From an uncultured Alphaproteobacteria bacterium (lineage in GTDB: Bacteria > Pseudomonadota > Alphaproteobacteria > HIMB59), in contig CACJQJ010000001.1 in the NCBI GenBank assembly GCA_902595525.1, positions 62,001-126,000 of the forward strand: a stretch of 64,000 bases of DNA, given 5' to 3'. The position numbers and the translations under genes are program-made. Below, piece after piece: positions 16,877 to 26,690 of this stretch (positions within the stretch are counted from its first letter, which is position 1; each line of letters begins with the position of its first letter). The notes under the pieces were generated by a model, which worked only from the letters and a program-made list of their open reading frames with translations, was not told the origin of the DNA and did no database searches.

Positions 16877-18466
16877 ATGGCAACAACTTCTACTCCCCAA
16901 AGACAAGAGTCTGATAGGCATCAAAAGAAAACTTGGCTTACCACACTGGTTTCAAGACCAGAAATTGGACCTATCGGAGTTATGCTCCTTTTATTTGGAA
17001 TGCTTGGTTATTTCTCCATCCCTACTGGTGAAATGTCTTGGAACCCTTTTACAGGTGAGGGTTTTAATGCATTAGGTATTAGAAACTTTCTAAGAGTTAT
17101 ATCTCAACTTGGTATCATAGCAATCGGTGCTGGTCTATTAATCATAGCAGGTGAGTTTGACTTATCTATTGGATCCATGATTGGTTTCGCAGGAGCCTGT
17201 ATGGCAATGATTCTTAGATGGGGTTTTTCATTTATTGTGCCCTACATATCTTTTGAGGGAGGTTTCCATATAGAATTTTATACGGTTTTCCACATTGCTG
17301 ATGTTTCCCCAATACTAGCTATATTTATTACTTTATGTTTCACACTTTTTTTTGGATGGATACAAGGTACCATTGTAGTTAGATCAGGCTTACCTTCTTT
17401 CATTGTTACCCTTGGTGGATTATTTTTTTTAAGAGGACTTACAGAAGTATCTCTACGCTCTTTCAATCATAGACCAGATCAAGCTAAAGGCGCTACAACA
17501 GTTACAGAAATCCCAGATATTAAAAATATTGTAAATGTTCCCGGACATGGTGAAATGGTTCGTGAAAAAGCAAAGGCTCTTCCAGAAGCTGACCTTGTAT
17601 CTTTAGCTCAAACATTACCAGCTGATACAGTCGCAGCAATAACTGAAAGACTCGAATATACATATCAAAGGGTAGCAGATGCCAAAACTCAAATTTTGGT
17701 CGATAAAGGCACCAAACCTTTGCAAGAAGCTCTAGTAAATGCTCAGGCTACTGGAAACGAATATATGGTTGGGATGATACAAGAAAAAATTGCTAACTTT
17801 CAAATTGATCCCGTTGTTGCAAAAACTGTTACAGATGTTGATATAGCAAGGGTTTATATAGACTCATTATACTCAGCTCAACCTGTCGCTAACTTTTTTG
17901 GTGGAGATATTTTAGAGCCTGTATTTGATTGGTTATATTTTCCAATTGATTGGAATACCAATAATTTTGGAAATCAATTTGCTCCTGGGTTATACTCGTG
18001 TGTAATGATTTGGCTTATTATAGCCATAATCTGTTATGTTGTTTTAAGTAGAACACAGGCCGGAAACTGGATTTATTCTACTGGTGGAAACTTAAGTGCC
18101 GCTAAAGCTAATGGTGTGCCCACAGATAAAGTTAAAGTATCTCTATTTATGTTTTCTGCTTTTTGTGCAACTGTATTTGCAACTTGCCAAGTTTTCGAGG
18201 TTAATACCGCAGATGCAGCTAAAGGAAATTTAAAAGAATTAGAGGCGATTGCTGCTGCTGTTATTGGTGGTGTCGTACTAACAGGTGGTTTTGGAACAAT
18301 TTTAGGTATATGTGTTGGTGCATTTATTTTTGGAATAGCAAAAGAGGCTTTCTTCTATATACCTGGAATTGATGGATCATTTTATAGAGTATTTTTGGGG
18401 TTAGTGATCATAGCCTCTGCACTAACTAATGAAAATATCCGAAAAAGAATCATAGGAAGCATATAA
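16877..18466 (+). CDS. sugar ABC transporter permease with a large hydrophilic insertion
   Basis: A 529-residue CUT2 permease, about 200 residues longer than RbsC. The core motifs are present: IIAIGAGLLIIAGEFDLSIG near residues 74-93, VRSGLPSFIVTLGG near 171-184, and AAVIGGVVLTGGFGTILG near the C-terminus. Between about residues 200 and 350 lies a non-membrane stretch with Glu/Lys/Ala-rich helical sequence (EKAKALPEADLVSLAQ, ADTVAAITERLEYTYQ) that would be exported or cytosolic depending on topology. Its stop overlaps the ATPase start (TAATG). The insertion is in frame and flanked by intact membrane segments, so it looks like a genuine extra domain rather than a sequencing artefact. Confidence 0.85.
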   Translation: MATTSTPQRQESDRHQKKTWLTTLVSRPEIGPIGVMLLLFGMLGYFSIPTGEMSWNPFTGEGFNALGIRNFLRVISQLGIIAIGAGLLIIAGEFDLSIGSMIGFAGACMAMILRWGFSFIVPYISFEGGFHIEFYTVFHIADVSPILAIFITLCFTLFFGWIQGTIVVRSGLPSFIVTLGGLFFLRGLTEVSLRSFNHRPDQAKGATTVTEIPDIKNIVNVPGHGEMVREKAKALPEADLVSLAQTLPADTVAAITERLEYTYQRVADAKTQILVDKGTKPLQEALVNAQATGNEYMVGMIQEKIANFQIDPVVAKTVTDVDIARVYIDSLYSAQPVANFFGGDILEPVFDWLYFPIDWNTNNFGNQFAPGLYSCVMIWLIIAIICYVVLSRTQAGNWIYSTGGNLSAAKANGVPTDKVKVSLFMFSAFCATVFATCQVFEVNTADAAKGNLKELEAIAAAVIGGVVLTGGFGTILGICVGAFIFGIAKEAFFYIPGIDGSFYRVFLGLVIIASALTNENIRKRIIGSI

Positions 18467-19257
18467 TGGATCAAGATAATCAAGCTCCATTTATTGAAAT
18501 TACAAATTTAGTTAAAAAGTTTGGTACATTCACTGCACTGAACGGAGTCTCCTTAAATGTTTTACCTGGAGAGGTTCACGCACTACTTGGTGATAATGGT
18601 GCAGGAAAGTCAACTTTGATAAAAGTTTTATCTGGTGTTCACAAACCTACATCTGGTGTTATTAAAGTTGCTGGAAGTGAAGTGAAATTTGGATCTCCAA
18701 GAGAAGCTACGAGTGCAGGCATAGGAACTGTTTATCAAGATTTAGCACTGAACGCACTTACTTCGGTTACTAGAAACTTTTTTTTGGGCAATGAGTTAAA
18801 AAAAGGTCCAGGACCACTTGGAATTTTAGACTTTAAAAATATGAATGAAATTACTATTGCTGAGATGGGTAAGATAGGAATAAATATCTCTGATCCGACT
18901 CAGTTAGTAGGTACGATGTCAGGAGGACAGAGACAAACTTTGGCGATTGCTAGAGCGATATACTTTGGAGCTAAAATATTAATCTTGGATGAGCCAACAT
19001 CAGCTCTTGGACAAAAACAGCAAATGGAAGTTTTAAAAACTATTAAAAAGGTCCAACAATTAGGGAATATCGCAATTATTTTGATTACTCACAACGAAAT
19101 CCATGCGAGACTAATTGCTGATCGATTTACATTCTTAAGCTTGGGTGAAGTAATAGGATCTGGAAAGTCGTCAGAATTAGGTGGAGATGATGTTAAACGT
19201 TTAATGGCTGGTGGTGCTCAAATAGGCGATCTAGCTAAAGAGCTTGAGGCCGTATAA
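18466..19257 (+). CDS. sugar ABC transporter ATPase (single domain)
   Basis: A 263-residue single-domain CUT2 ATPase, FrcA-like. It has GDNGAGKSTLIKVLSGV, MSGGQRQTLAIARAI (signature), LILDEPTSALG (Walker B) and LITHNEIHARL with the switch His. It is coupled to the preceding permease by TAATG and completes the importer started at 15867. The next gene is convergent, eight bases away. Confidence 0.9.
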   Translation: MDQDNQAPFIEITNLVKKFGTFTALNGVSLNVLPGEVHALLGDNGAGKSTLIKVLSGVHKPTSGVIKVAGSEVKFGSPREATSAGIGTVYQDLALNALTSVTRNFFLGNELKKGPGPLGILDFKNMNEITIAEMGKIGINISDPTQLVGTMSGGQRQTLAIARAIYFGAKILILDEPTSALGQKQQMEVLKTIKKVQQLGNIAIILITHNEIHARLIADRFTFLSLGEVIGSGKSSELGGDDVKRLMAGGAQIGDLAKELEAV

Positions 19258-19265
19258 TATTTTAA

Positions 19266-20087
19266 TTAGTAAGAACTAGGATTATTATCTTTATCAGACT
19301 CATCGTGTTTTTGATTAGTAAGATCTTTAAATTTTCTTACATGAGCGGCAGCTGCGCCTGATAATAACCTCACATCATTAGTGATAGTCACAAGGTCAAA
19401 ACCCCATTCAGTTGCTTTGGCAGCATACTCTGGAGTTCCGCAATGAAGACATGCCACTTTTCCATGTTTATGTGCAACTTCTAATATTTTCTTCTTTGAC
19501 TCAATCATCTCTGGTTCAGCTCGATCGAACCCAGGGGTTAACTTTCCTTGGTTGAGCCCTATTGTCAGATCAGCTGTCCCGATGTAAAGCCCATCTAAAC
19601 CAGGAGTGGAAGCAATATCATCAAGGTTATCAAAAGCTTCTTGAGTTTCTATCATTGCTAGACAGAATGTCCCATCATTAGACTCATAAAAATAATTTGA
19701 GCTAACAGTAAAATTTGCTCTTGTAGGACCAAAACTTCTAATACCTACAGGAGGATATTTGCTATCCTTAACTAATTGTTCTGCTTGTTTCCTATTGTTA
19801 ATCATTGGACAAATAATTCCCAATGCTCCAGCATCCATAACTTTAGAAATTACTGCATGATCTAAACTGGAGACTCTACAGATTGGAGTAACACCACTAT
19901 TTCTAATACTCTGCAACATAGTTAATAAGTCGCTGAAGCCAATCATCCCGTGTTGATAGTCAATGGTAAGGGCATCGTAACCCTGCTCGGACATTATCTC
20001 AGCAGTGAAAGTATTTGGTATTGATAAAAAGCTATTTAGCACAACTTCTTTTTTATTCCATTTAGCAATTACTTTATTATCTATCAT
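19266..20087 (-). CDS. HpcH/HpaI-family aldolase
   Basis: A 273-residue class II pyruvate aldolase-type barrel (HpcH/HpaI, related to 2-keto-3-deoxy-rhamnonate and hydroxy-oxoheptanedioate aldolases). It shows FTAEIMSEQGYDALTIDYQHG with the catalytic His of the DxxHG motif, VSSLDHAVISKVMDAGALGI, the metal ligand Glu in LAMIETQEAFDNL, and GLYIGTADLTIGLN with the metal Asp. Reaction type: reversible cleavage of a 2-keto acid into pyruvate and an aldehyde. Located after the transporter and before iolG, it may cleave an intermediate of sugar-acid breakdown; the substrate is unknown. The C-terminal tail is polar (DESDKDNNPSSY). Confidence 0.82.
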   Translation of the reverse strand: MIDNKVIAKWNKKEVVLNSFLSIPNTFTAEIMSEQGYDALTIDYQHGMIGFSDLLTMLQSIRNSGVTPICRVSSLDHAVISKVMDAGALGIICPMINNRKQAEQLVKDSKYPPVGIRSFGPTRANFTVSSNYFYESNDGTFCLAMIETQEAFDNLDDIASTPGLDGLYIGTADLTIGLNQGKLTPGFDRAEPEMIESKKKILEVAHKHGKVACLHCGTPEYAAKATEWGFDLVTITNDVRLLSGAAAAHVRKFKDLTNQKHDESDKDNNPSSY

Positions 20088-20161
20088 TCAATTTAATTTA
20101 TAAAAATATTCAAATAATTAATTATAACAATTATTTATTATTCATAAATAAATGCATAAAT

Positions 20162-21166
20162 TTAATCAATATTTTCAAACTTCCCACTTTTTACAGATTT
20201 GTAAGCAGCTTCTGCTAAAATAAGCGCTCTTCTTCCATCATCAAAGCTTACAGATACTGGCTTTTTTTTCAGAATAGTCTCAACAAATGATGTAATAGAG
20301 TTCATGTAAGCTTCTTGATATCTTTCTATAAAGAAATTTAAATAGGGTTCCTGTTTTTCCACATATTCTGAATTGTACTTTTTTAATTCATGTGGTTTCC
20401 TATTATCAGATATAACCATTCCTTTACTTCCAAAAAGTTCAACTCGTTGATCATAGCCATATGTTGCAGATCTTGAATTATTAATATGACATTGTTTTCC
20501 CGAAGCAGTCTCCATAACAATCATAAGAGTATCGCTATCATTTAATTCAGATTTTATTTTAGGATTTATCAAAGCATTAGATATTGCAAATATTTTTACT
20601 GGTTCTTCTCCTAACATAAAGCGAGCCATATCAAAATCATGAATTGTCATATCCCTAAATTGACCACCGGCAACTTTGAGATAATCCCAAGATGGTAAAC
20701 CAGGATCTCTTGAGGTAATAATACACTGATGCAACTCCCCAATATCTCCACTCATCAAAGAATGTTTTGCAGCTTGATGACCAGGATCAAATCTTCGATT
20801 AAAACCCAGTTGTATAGGTATATTATTTCCTTTAAGTCTCTCATAACATTGATTGACTTTATCAATATCAAGGTCAATAGGCTTTTCACATAAAACTGGT
20901 TTTTTTGCAGCTACAGACTTTTCTATAAAATCTATGTGTGTATTTGTGGGAGATGATACAAGAACAGCATCAATTTCATTGTTATTAAAAATTTCTTCAA
21001 CATTTTGAACAGAAGAGACATTTAATTCTCTTGAAATTTTTTCTGCAAATTCACTATTAACATCATAAACACAACTAAGTGTTGTTTTCTCGTGAAGATC
21101 GATATTTCTTGCATGCATTTGACCAATACGACCACATCCGATAACTGCTATTCTTACTTTATTCAT
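20162..21166 (-). CDS. iolG: inositol 2-dehydrogenase
   Basis: A 334-residue Gfo/Idh/MocA oxidoreductase oxidising myo-inositol to 2-keto-myo-inositol with NAD. It shows the Rossmann motif IGCGRIGQMHA, CEKPI with the catalytic Lys, LGFNRRFDP, and GGQFRDMTIHDFDMARF with the Asp/His of the active site. These stretches are characteristic of IolG among the superfamily. It is divergent from iolE, with a gap of about 110 bases that should hold both promoters. The first enzyme of the inositol pathway and the second (iolE) are therefore divergently paired. Confidence 0.87.
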   Translation of the reverse strand: MNKVRIAVIGCGRIGQMHARNIDLHEKTTLSCVYDVNSEFAEKISRELNVSSVQNVEEIFNNNEIDAVLVSSPTNTHIDFIEKSVAAKKPVLCEKPIDLDIDKVNQCYERLKGNNIPIQLGFNRRFDPGHQAAKHSLMSGDIGELHQCIITSRDPGLPSWDYLKVAGGQFRDMTIHDFDMARFMLGEEPVKIFAISNALINPKIKSELNDSDTLMIVMETASGKQCHINNSRSATYGYDQRVELFGSKGMVISDNRKPHELKKYNSEYVEKQEPYLNFFIERYQEAYMNSITSFVETILKKKPVSVSFDDGRRALILAEAAYKSVKSGKFENID

Positions 21167-21278
21167 AACTCAGAAATATAATATTCTTTTGATATTAAAA
21201 ACAAAAATAATTCATATTTATAATTTATGTATTCTCTAAATGATTTATTTATTTATAATCTCATATCAGGAGGGTTCA

Positions 21279-22190
21279 ATGAAAGCAAAATTGGGTATAG
21301 CACCTATAGCTTGGTCAAATGATGATTTACCTGAATTAGGAGGAGAAACGACTCTAGATACCTGTCTTCGTGAGTCAAAACTCTCAGGGTTTATAGGAGT
21401 AGAAACTGGAGGAAAATTCCCAAAAACACCTGAAGAACTTGGTCCTATTTTAAAAAACCACAAACTTCACCTAGCCTCAGGTTGGTACTCAGGGACAGTT
21501 CTTGATAATGATTTAGAAAACGAAAAAGATAGAGTTCTTCAACAATTGGTTCTCTTTAAGGAATTGGGAGCTTCGGTTCTAGCGTATGGTGAAACCTCAG
21601 GAACTATACAAAATGTCAGACATGCGCCTTTGAACACTAAAAGAAAAATACACGCTGAGGAATTTAAGGAGTATGGGAGAAAGCTTACATTGTTTGCTGA
21701 ATTTTGTTCAGACTTCGGTGTTCCAATCTCTTTCCATCATCATATGGGTACAGCAATTGAAACAGAGCACGAATTAGATATGTTGATGAGTCATACTGGT
21801 GAAGCGGTAAAACTTTTATTTGACTCAGGTCACATGACATTTGCAAAGGGTGACTCGTTAGCTGTAATCAATAAATATGCAAACAGAATTAATCATTTCC
21901 ATGCCAAAGATATTCGTTCGAACGTTATAAACAATTTAGATCATTCAAAACAAAGTTTTTTAGATGCTGTTCTAGAGGGAGCCTTTACAGTACCCGGGGA
22001 TGGAAATATCAATTTTAAAGAGGTGATTGAGGCTTTATACAAAAATAACTATGAGGGTTGGTTTATAGTTGAAGCTGAACAAGATCCTACAAAAGCAAAT
22101 CCATTTGAATACGCTAAAATTGGAAATAAAGAATTAGTAGATTGTCTTAGTATTTATGGTTATGAAATAAAAGATTATATCGATGAATAG
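21279..22190 (+). CDS. iolE: inosose dehydratase
   Basis: About 303 residues; dehydrates 2-keto-myo-inositol to a trihydroxycyclohexane-dione. IolE hallmarks are IAPIAWSNDDLPELGGET, ASGWYSG, AYGETSGTIQ, SFHHHMGT, LLFDSGHMTF, INHFHAKDIR, TVPGDGNINF and FIVEAEQDP. The frame is open from 21240, but the ATG at 21279 has AGGAGGG five bases before it and begins exactly at conserved sequence, so it is chosen. The end overlaps the next SDR by eight bases. Confidence 0.92.
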   Translation: MKAKLGIAPIAWSNDDLPELGGETTLDTCLRESKLSGFIGVETGGKFPKTPEELGPILKNHKLHLASGWYSGTVLDNDLENEKDRVLQQLVLFKELGASVLAYGETSGTIQNVRHAPLNTKRKIHAEEFKEYGRKLTLFAEFCSDFGVPISFHHHMGTAIETEHELDMLMSHTGEAVKLLFDSGHMTFAKGDSLAVINKYANRINHFHAKDIRSNVINNLDHSKQSFLDAVLEGAFTVPGDGNINFKEVIEALYKNNYEGWFIVEAEQDPTKANPFEYAKIGNKELVDCLSIYGYEIKDYIDE

Positions 22191-23004
22191 TATAAAAGGA
22201 AAGTTTGCTTTGGTAACAGGTGGGACACAAGGATTAGGAGCTGCAATTGCAAAAAATTTTGCCGAAAACGGAGCCGAAGGTATTGTTACAATTGGAAGAA
22301 AAGAGGAAAAAGGAGATAAGGTAGCAAAACAAATTCAAGACGAGACTGGTTGTAAAGTAATATTCATCAAAACTGATTTATCAGATGTGAAACAGTGCCG
22401 TAATGCAGTAGCAGTAGCATTAAAAAATTTTGGTAAATTAGACATATTAGTCAATGCGGCAGGCCTTACCGATCGAGGTAATATCATCAATACTTCTGAG
22501 GAACTGTTTGACAAGATGATAGCTGTTAATCTAAGAGGCCCATTTTTTTTAATTCAAGAGACAGTAAAAATAATGATTAAGCAGAATATTGAGGGTTCAA
22601 TAATAAACATTGGTTCAGTTTCAGCATTAACTGGGCAGCCGTTTATTTCCGCTTACTCAACTTCTAAGGGAGCATTAGCAACATTAACTAGGAATACCGC
22701 GTTTGCTTTATTGAATAATAAAATAAGAGTAAATCAACTTAACATAGGATGGATGGCCTCTGATGGTGAGCACGAAATTCAAACTAAGTTTCATGGAGCT
22801 AAAGAAGATTGGCTAGATGATGCATCAAAAGAACAACCTTTTGAGAGACTCTTGGACCCTAAAGAGGTAGCAAAAGCAGTTACTTTTTTAGCTTCAGATG
22901 ACTCGGGTATGATGACTGGTTCTGTTGTAAATTTTGATCAATCTGTTTGGGGAGGTTATCCTTTTTCACCACCAAAACCTGATGGAAAAATTAATCTTGA
23001 TTAG
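22183..23004 (+). CDS. short-chain dehydrogenase/reductase in inositol cluster
   Basis: A 273-residue SDR with TGGTQGLGAAI, NAAGLTDRG, INIGSVSALTG, YSTSK and a long NIGWMASDGEHEIQT loop. The tail after the usual FDQS end is extended (GGYPFSPPKPDGKI). It overlaps iolE by eight bases and so is coupled to it. A dehydrogenase directly linked to inositol catabolism may act on another inositol stereoisomer or a sugar that is converted to one. The specific role is unknown. Confidence 0.83.
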   Translation: MNSIKGKFALVTGGTQGLGAAIAKNFAENGAEGIVTIGRKEEKGDKVAKQIQDETGCKVIFIKTDLSDVKQCRNAVAVALKNFGKLDILVNAAGLTDRGNIINTSEELFDKMIAVNLRGPFFLIQETVKIMIKQNIEGSIINIGSVSALTGQPFISAYSTSKGALATLTRNTAFALLNNKIRVNQLNIGWMASDGEHEIQTKFHGAKEDWLDDASKEQPFERLLDPKEVAKAVTFLASDDSGMMTGSVVNFDQSVWGGYPFSPPKPDGKINLD

Positions 23005-23068
23005 TTTTAATATATTTGGAAACAAAATGTCACTACAGAAAGGTATTTAAAACTGTTAGTATTAAATT

Positions 23069-24526
23069 ATGAATATTAAGGACTTTAAACTTTTTAGAGA
23101 TAAAAATTATATAGACGGTAAATGGATTACAGCTTACTCTAGAGATACTATTTCAGTAAATAATCCCGCAAATCTTAAAGAAATTGGAACTGTGCCAAAA
23201 TGTGGTACATCAGAAACAAAAAAAGCTATTGAAGCAGCATACAAAGCTTGGCCAGATTGGAAAGCAAAATCTGCACGTCAAAGATCAGATATTTTACGTA
23301 AGTGGTTTGAATTAATTATCAAAAATAAAGAAGAACTTGCTCAAATCATGACTATTGAGCAAGGTAAACCAATAAATGAGTCAAGAGGTGAAATTGGTTA
23401 TGGAGCTTCGTTTATAGAATGGTTTTCCGAGGAAGCAAAAAGAGTATATGGAGATACAATACCTGATCCGATGACTGATCGAAGAATAGTAGTATTGAAA
23501 CAACCTGTCGGTGTAGTCGCTTCTATTACACCTTGGAATTTTCCAAATGCGATGATAACCAGAAAGTGTGCTCCAGCCCTAGCAGTAGGTTGTCCAGTTG
23601 TAATAAAACCTGCAAGTCAAACTCCTTTCTCTGCTTTAGCTTTAGCTGCATTAGCAGAAGAGGCGGGCTTTCCAAAAGGAACTCTTAACGTCATAACCGG
23701 TAAGGCTTCAGAGATTGGAGATGAATTAGCTACTAATCCAATTGTCAGAAAATTATCCTTTACAGGATCTACTGAAATAGGAAAAATTCTCCTTCAAAAG
23801 TGTTCCGGCACTGTAAAAAAAGTTTCCATGGAGCTCGGAGGACATGCTCCATTTATAGTTTTTAATGACGCAAATATTAATGATGCTGTTGCTGGAGCAA
23901 TGCAAAGTAAGTTTAGAAATACAGGGCAAACATGTGTTTGTGCTAATAGAATATATGTACAAGAAAAAGTGCACGAAGAATTTTGTAAAAAATTTATTGA
24001 AGAGGTCTCAAAAATGAAAGTTGGAGATGGCTTAAATGAGGAAAACTCCTCAGGCCCAATGATTGATGAACACTCATTAACTAAAGTTGAAGAGCATGTT
24101 GAGGATGCAATCCAATATGGAGCTAAGGTAGCAATTGGAGGTTCAAGACACGCTTTAGGAATGAACTTCTATCAGCCTACTATTTTAACAGGTGTTAGTT
24201 CTGAAGCAAAAATAACAACCGAAGAAACATTTGGTCCGGTAGCTCCAATTTATAAGTTTAAAGATGAAAATGAAGTCATAGAATTAGCTAATAACTCTCC
24301 TTTTGGTCTTGCATCATATTTTTATTCAAGAGATATAGGCAGAATTTGGAGAGTGGCTGAAGCACTTGAGTATGGCATGGTAGGTGTAAATACAGGTTTA
24401 ACTTCAAAGGCAGAAGCGCCATTTGGAGGAATTAAAGAGTCTGGTCTCGGTAGAGAGGGCTCTAAGTATGGTGTAGATGACTTTCTTGAAATCAAATACA
24501 TCAATATGTGCGGCTTAGACAAATAG
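23069..24526 (+). CDS. NAD(P)-dependent semialdehyde dehydrogenase (GabD-like)
   Basis: A 485-residue aldehyde dehydrogenase. Key parts are TPWNFPNAMITRK (cofactor/oxyanion Asn), FTGSTEIGK, MELGGHAPFIVF with the general-base Glu, and NTGQTCVCANR with the catalytic Cys. The sequence resembles succinate-semialdehyde or alpha-ketoglutaric-semialdehyde dehydrogenases, not the CoA-acylating malonate-semialdehyde dehydrogenase IolA. In an inositol cluster it could substitute for the last oxidative step or handle a pathway aldehyde; this is inference. Confidence 0.85.
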   Translation: MNIKDFKLFRDKNYIDGKWITAYSRDTISVNNPANLKEIGTVPKCGTSETKKAIEAAYKAWPDWKAKSARQRSDILRKWFELIIKNKEELAQIMTIEQGKPINESRGEIGYGASFIEWFSEEAKRVYGDTIPDPMTDRRIVVLKQPVGVVASITPWNFPNAMITRKCAPALAVGCPVVIKPASQTPFSALALAALAEEAGFPKGTLNVITGKASEIGDELATNPIVRKLSFTGSTEIGKILLQKCSGTVKKVSMELGGHAPFIVFNDANINDAVAGAMQSKFRNTGQTCVCANRIYVQEKVHEEFCKKFIEEVSKMKVGDGLNEENSSGPMIDEHSLTKVEEHVEDAIQYGAKVAIGGSRHALGMNFYQPTILTGVSSEAKITTEETFGPVAPIYKFKDENEVIELANNSPFGLASYFYSRDIGRIWRVAEALEYGMVGVNTGLTSKAEAPFGGIKESGLGREGSKYGVDDFLEIKYINMCGLDK

Positions 24527-24535
24527 TCATTACTC

Positions 24536-25693
24536 ATGAATAAAGTTTTTAATGTTGGTTTGATTGGCTGTGGTCATATTTCTGAAACTTATTTTCGAGG
24601 TCATGAATACTTTGACAATTTTAAAATAATTAAATGCGCTGATTTAAATAAGGAAGCATCAAATAAGTGTGCACAAGACTATAACATTATTTCTTGCACA
24701 GTTGATGAATTATTAAATGATCCTGAAATTGAAATTATTTTAAACCTTACAATTCCAAAAGCTCACTATGAAGTTGCTAAAAATTCATTGGAGAGCGGCA
24801 AACATGTTTACAGTGAGAAACCTATGGCTGTGAATTTTTCTGATGGTGAAAAATTGCTAGAAATTTCAAAGTCTAAAAATCTGTATATAGGAAATGCTCC
24901 TGATACGTTTCTTGGTGGTGGAATTCAAAAATCAATCGAATTAATAAATAAAAATAAAATTGGAAATGTCAGACTTGGAAACGCTATCTTTGCTTACCCA
25001 GGAGTCCAATCTTACCACCCTAATCCTGAACCATGGTTTGCCGATAACGAAGGTGGCCCAGTTATAGATATGGGACCATACTATTTAACAGCTCTAGTAA
25101 ATTTACTTGGCCCCGCTAAAAGTGTTCACGGAATTTCTACCAAAGTTTTCAATAAAAGAGTGATAGGCATAGGTCCAAAAAAAGACCAGGAGTTTGATGT
25201 GGAATGTCAAACTAGCTATTTAGTTAATTTAGAATTTCATAATGGCGCTCTAATTCAAATAACTCTATCGTTTGATGTTTTAGCTCATCAACGTAATCAC
25301 ATCGAGCTTTACGGCGATAAAGGCTCTATGATTGTGCCTGATCCAAATATGTTTGGAGGTTCAGTATACACAAGCACAGATGACAGTGGAGTCTGGCAAG
25401 AGCACAAAACTGATGACATGCCCCTTGGTAAAATTAATATTACATCTCACAGCGGTAGGGCTAATGAGTCGCCAACTAATGCGAACTACCGTGGTGTTGG
25501 ATTAGCTGAAATGGCATATTGTATTGATAATGATCTTGAGCACAGATGTAGCGGAGAGTTATCGTTACATGTTTTGGATATTATTCAATCAACAATGAAG
25601 GCAGCAGACACCAAAACACCCCAAGAGATAAAGACTACTTTTAAAAAGGCAGATTATTTTTCACAAGAGGAAATACAAAAAATTCTTAAGTAA
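24536..25693 (+). CDS. Gfo/Idh/MocA-family oxidoreductase
   Basis: A 385-residue member with GLIGCGHISETYF (Rossmann), YSEKPMAV (the EKP Lys) and GGPVIDMGPYYLTALVNLLG (active-site region). It is longer than IolG and of a different subtype, close to the group that oxidises sugars or scyllo-inositol-like compounds and ends with a HSGRANESPTNANYRGVG stretch. It starts nine bases after the aldehyde dehydrogenase and precedes iolC. Suggested role: a second polyol or inositol-isomer dehydrogenase feeding the same pathway. Confidence 0.8.
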   Translation: MNKVFNVGLIGCGHISETYFRGHEYFDNFKIIKCADLNKEASNKCAQDYNIISCTVDELLNDPEIEIILNLTIPKAHYEVAKNSLESGKHVYSEKPMAVNFSDGEKLLEISKSKNLYIGNAPDTFLGGGIQKSIELINKNKIGNVRLGNAIFAYPGVQSYHPNPEPWFADNEGGPVIDMGPYYLTALVNLLGPAKSVHGISTKVFNKRVIGIGPKKDQEFDVECQTSYLVNLEFHNGALIQITLSFDVLAHQRNHIELYGDKGSMIVPDPNMFGGSVYTSTDDSGVWQEHKTDDMPLGKINITSHSGRANESPTNANYRGVGLAEMAYCIDNDLEHRCSGELSLHVLDIIQSTMKAADTKTPQEIKTTFKKADYFSQEEIQKILK

Positions 25694-25727
25694 TTACAAT
25701 AATTCCTCTAGACTTAATTTTCATTAA

Positions 25728-26690
25728 ATGAAATTTGATAATACGAAAAAAATTCTTGTAATAGGGAGAGCTGGATTAGATATTTACCCAGAGCCACCCG
25801 GTACAAAAATCTCTGATGTAAATAACTTTTCCTCTCATTTAGGAGGCTCGGCGGCAAATACTTGTGTTGCTCTATCGAACTTGGGTGTCAGCACTGATTT
25901 ACTTACTTGTGTATCTGACGATGCAATCGGAGAATATATTATTAATAAACTTAATGAATTCAAAGTTGGTATAGAACACTGCAGGAAAGTCAATAAATCC
26001 TTTCAAACACAAATAGCTGTTGTTGAAACTATTTTAAAAAATAATCAATCTATTCTTTACAGAAGTAATCCTTGCGACTTGCAACTTAATAAAGAGGATA
26101 TTAATAAAATTAACTTCAATAATTACTCTGCAGTATTCATCTCTGGAACTGCGCTTTCAGGAGAACCTTCAAGGAATGCTGTTTTCGTTGCCTCAAAACT
26201 AACTTCAGATCTCAAGATACCATTAATAATCGATCTTGATTATCGGCCTTACAATTGGGAGTCTGATACAATTAAATCAGATGTATATAAAGAAATTATG
26301 AATGAAATGGATATAATCATTGGAAACGATTTAGAATTTAATGTGGCTGATAATTCCACAAATGGACTTGAATTAGCAAAAATGTATATTAAAAAAAAAC
26401 CATCAGTGATTGTCTATAAAATGGGTGAAGAGGGATCCAAAGTATTTACTAAAGAAAATGAGAGTCAATACGGGATATTTAATGTCGAAGCTCTTAAACC
26501 TACGGGTGCAGGTGACGCGTTCAATGGAGGTTTTATAAGCTCCCTATACAATGGCCTTAGTTTAGAGGATGCAGTAATTCGGGGTTCCGCAAATGCTGCA
26601 ATAGTAGTAACAAGAGTAGGATGTTCCTCTGCTATGCCCAATAATCAGGAATTAGAAAAATTTATTAACCAAAATAAAAAGGAGTTATAG
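25728..26690 (+). CDS. iolC: 5-dehydro-2-deoxygluconokinase
   Basis: A 320-residue PfkB-family kinase phosphorylating 5-dehydro-2-deoxy-gluconate. The IolC-specific start GRAGLDIYPEPPGTKI, then LGGSAANTCVALSNLG, IDLDYRPYNWES and the PfkB signature with catalytic Asp, PTGAGDAFNGG, are all visible. The iolB start follows its TAG immediately, and an AAAAAGGAG at its 3' end serves as the SD for iolB. Confidence 0.92.
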   Translation: MKFDNTKKILVIGRAGLDIYPEPPGTKISDVNNFSSHLGGSAANTCVALSNLGVSTDLLTCVSDDAIGEYIINKLNEFKVGIEHCRKVNKSFQTQIAVVETILKNNQSILYRSNPCDLQLNKEDINKINFNNYSAVFISGTALSGEPSRNAVFVASKLTSDLKIPLIIDLDYRPYNWESDTIKSDVYKEIMNEMDIIIGNDLEFNVADNSTNGLELAKMYIKKKPSVIVYKMGEEGSKVFTKENESQYGIFNVEALKPTGAGDAFNGGFISSLYNGLSLEDAVIRGSANAAIVVTRVGCSSAMPNNQELEKFINQNKKEL

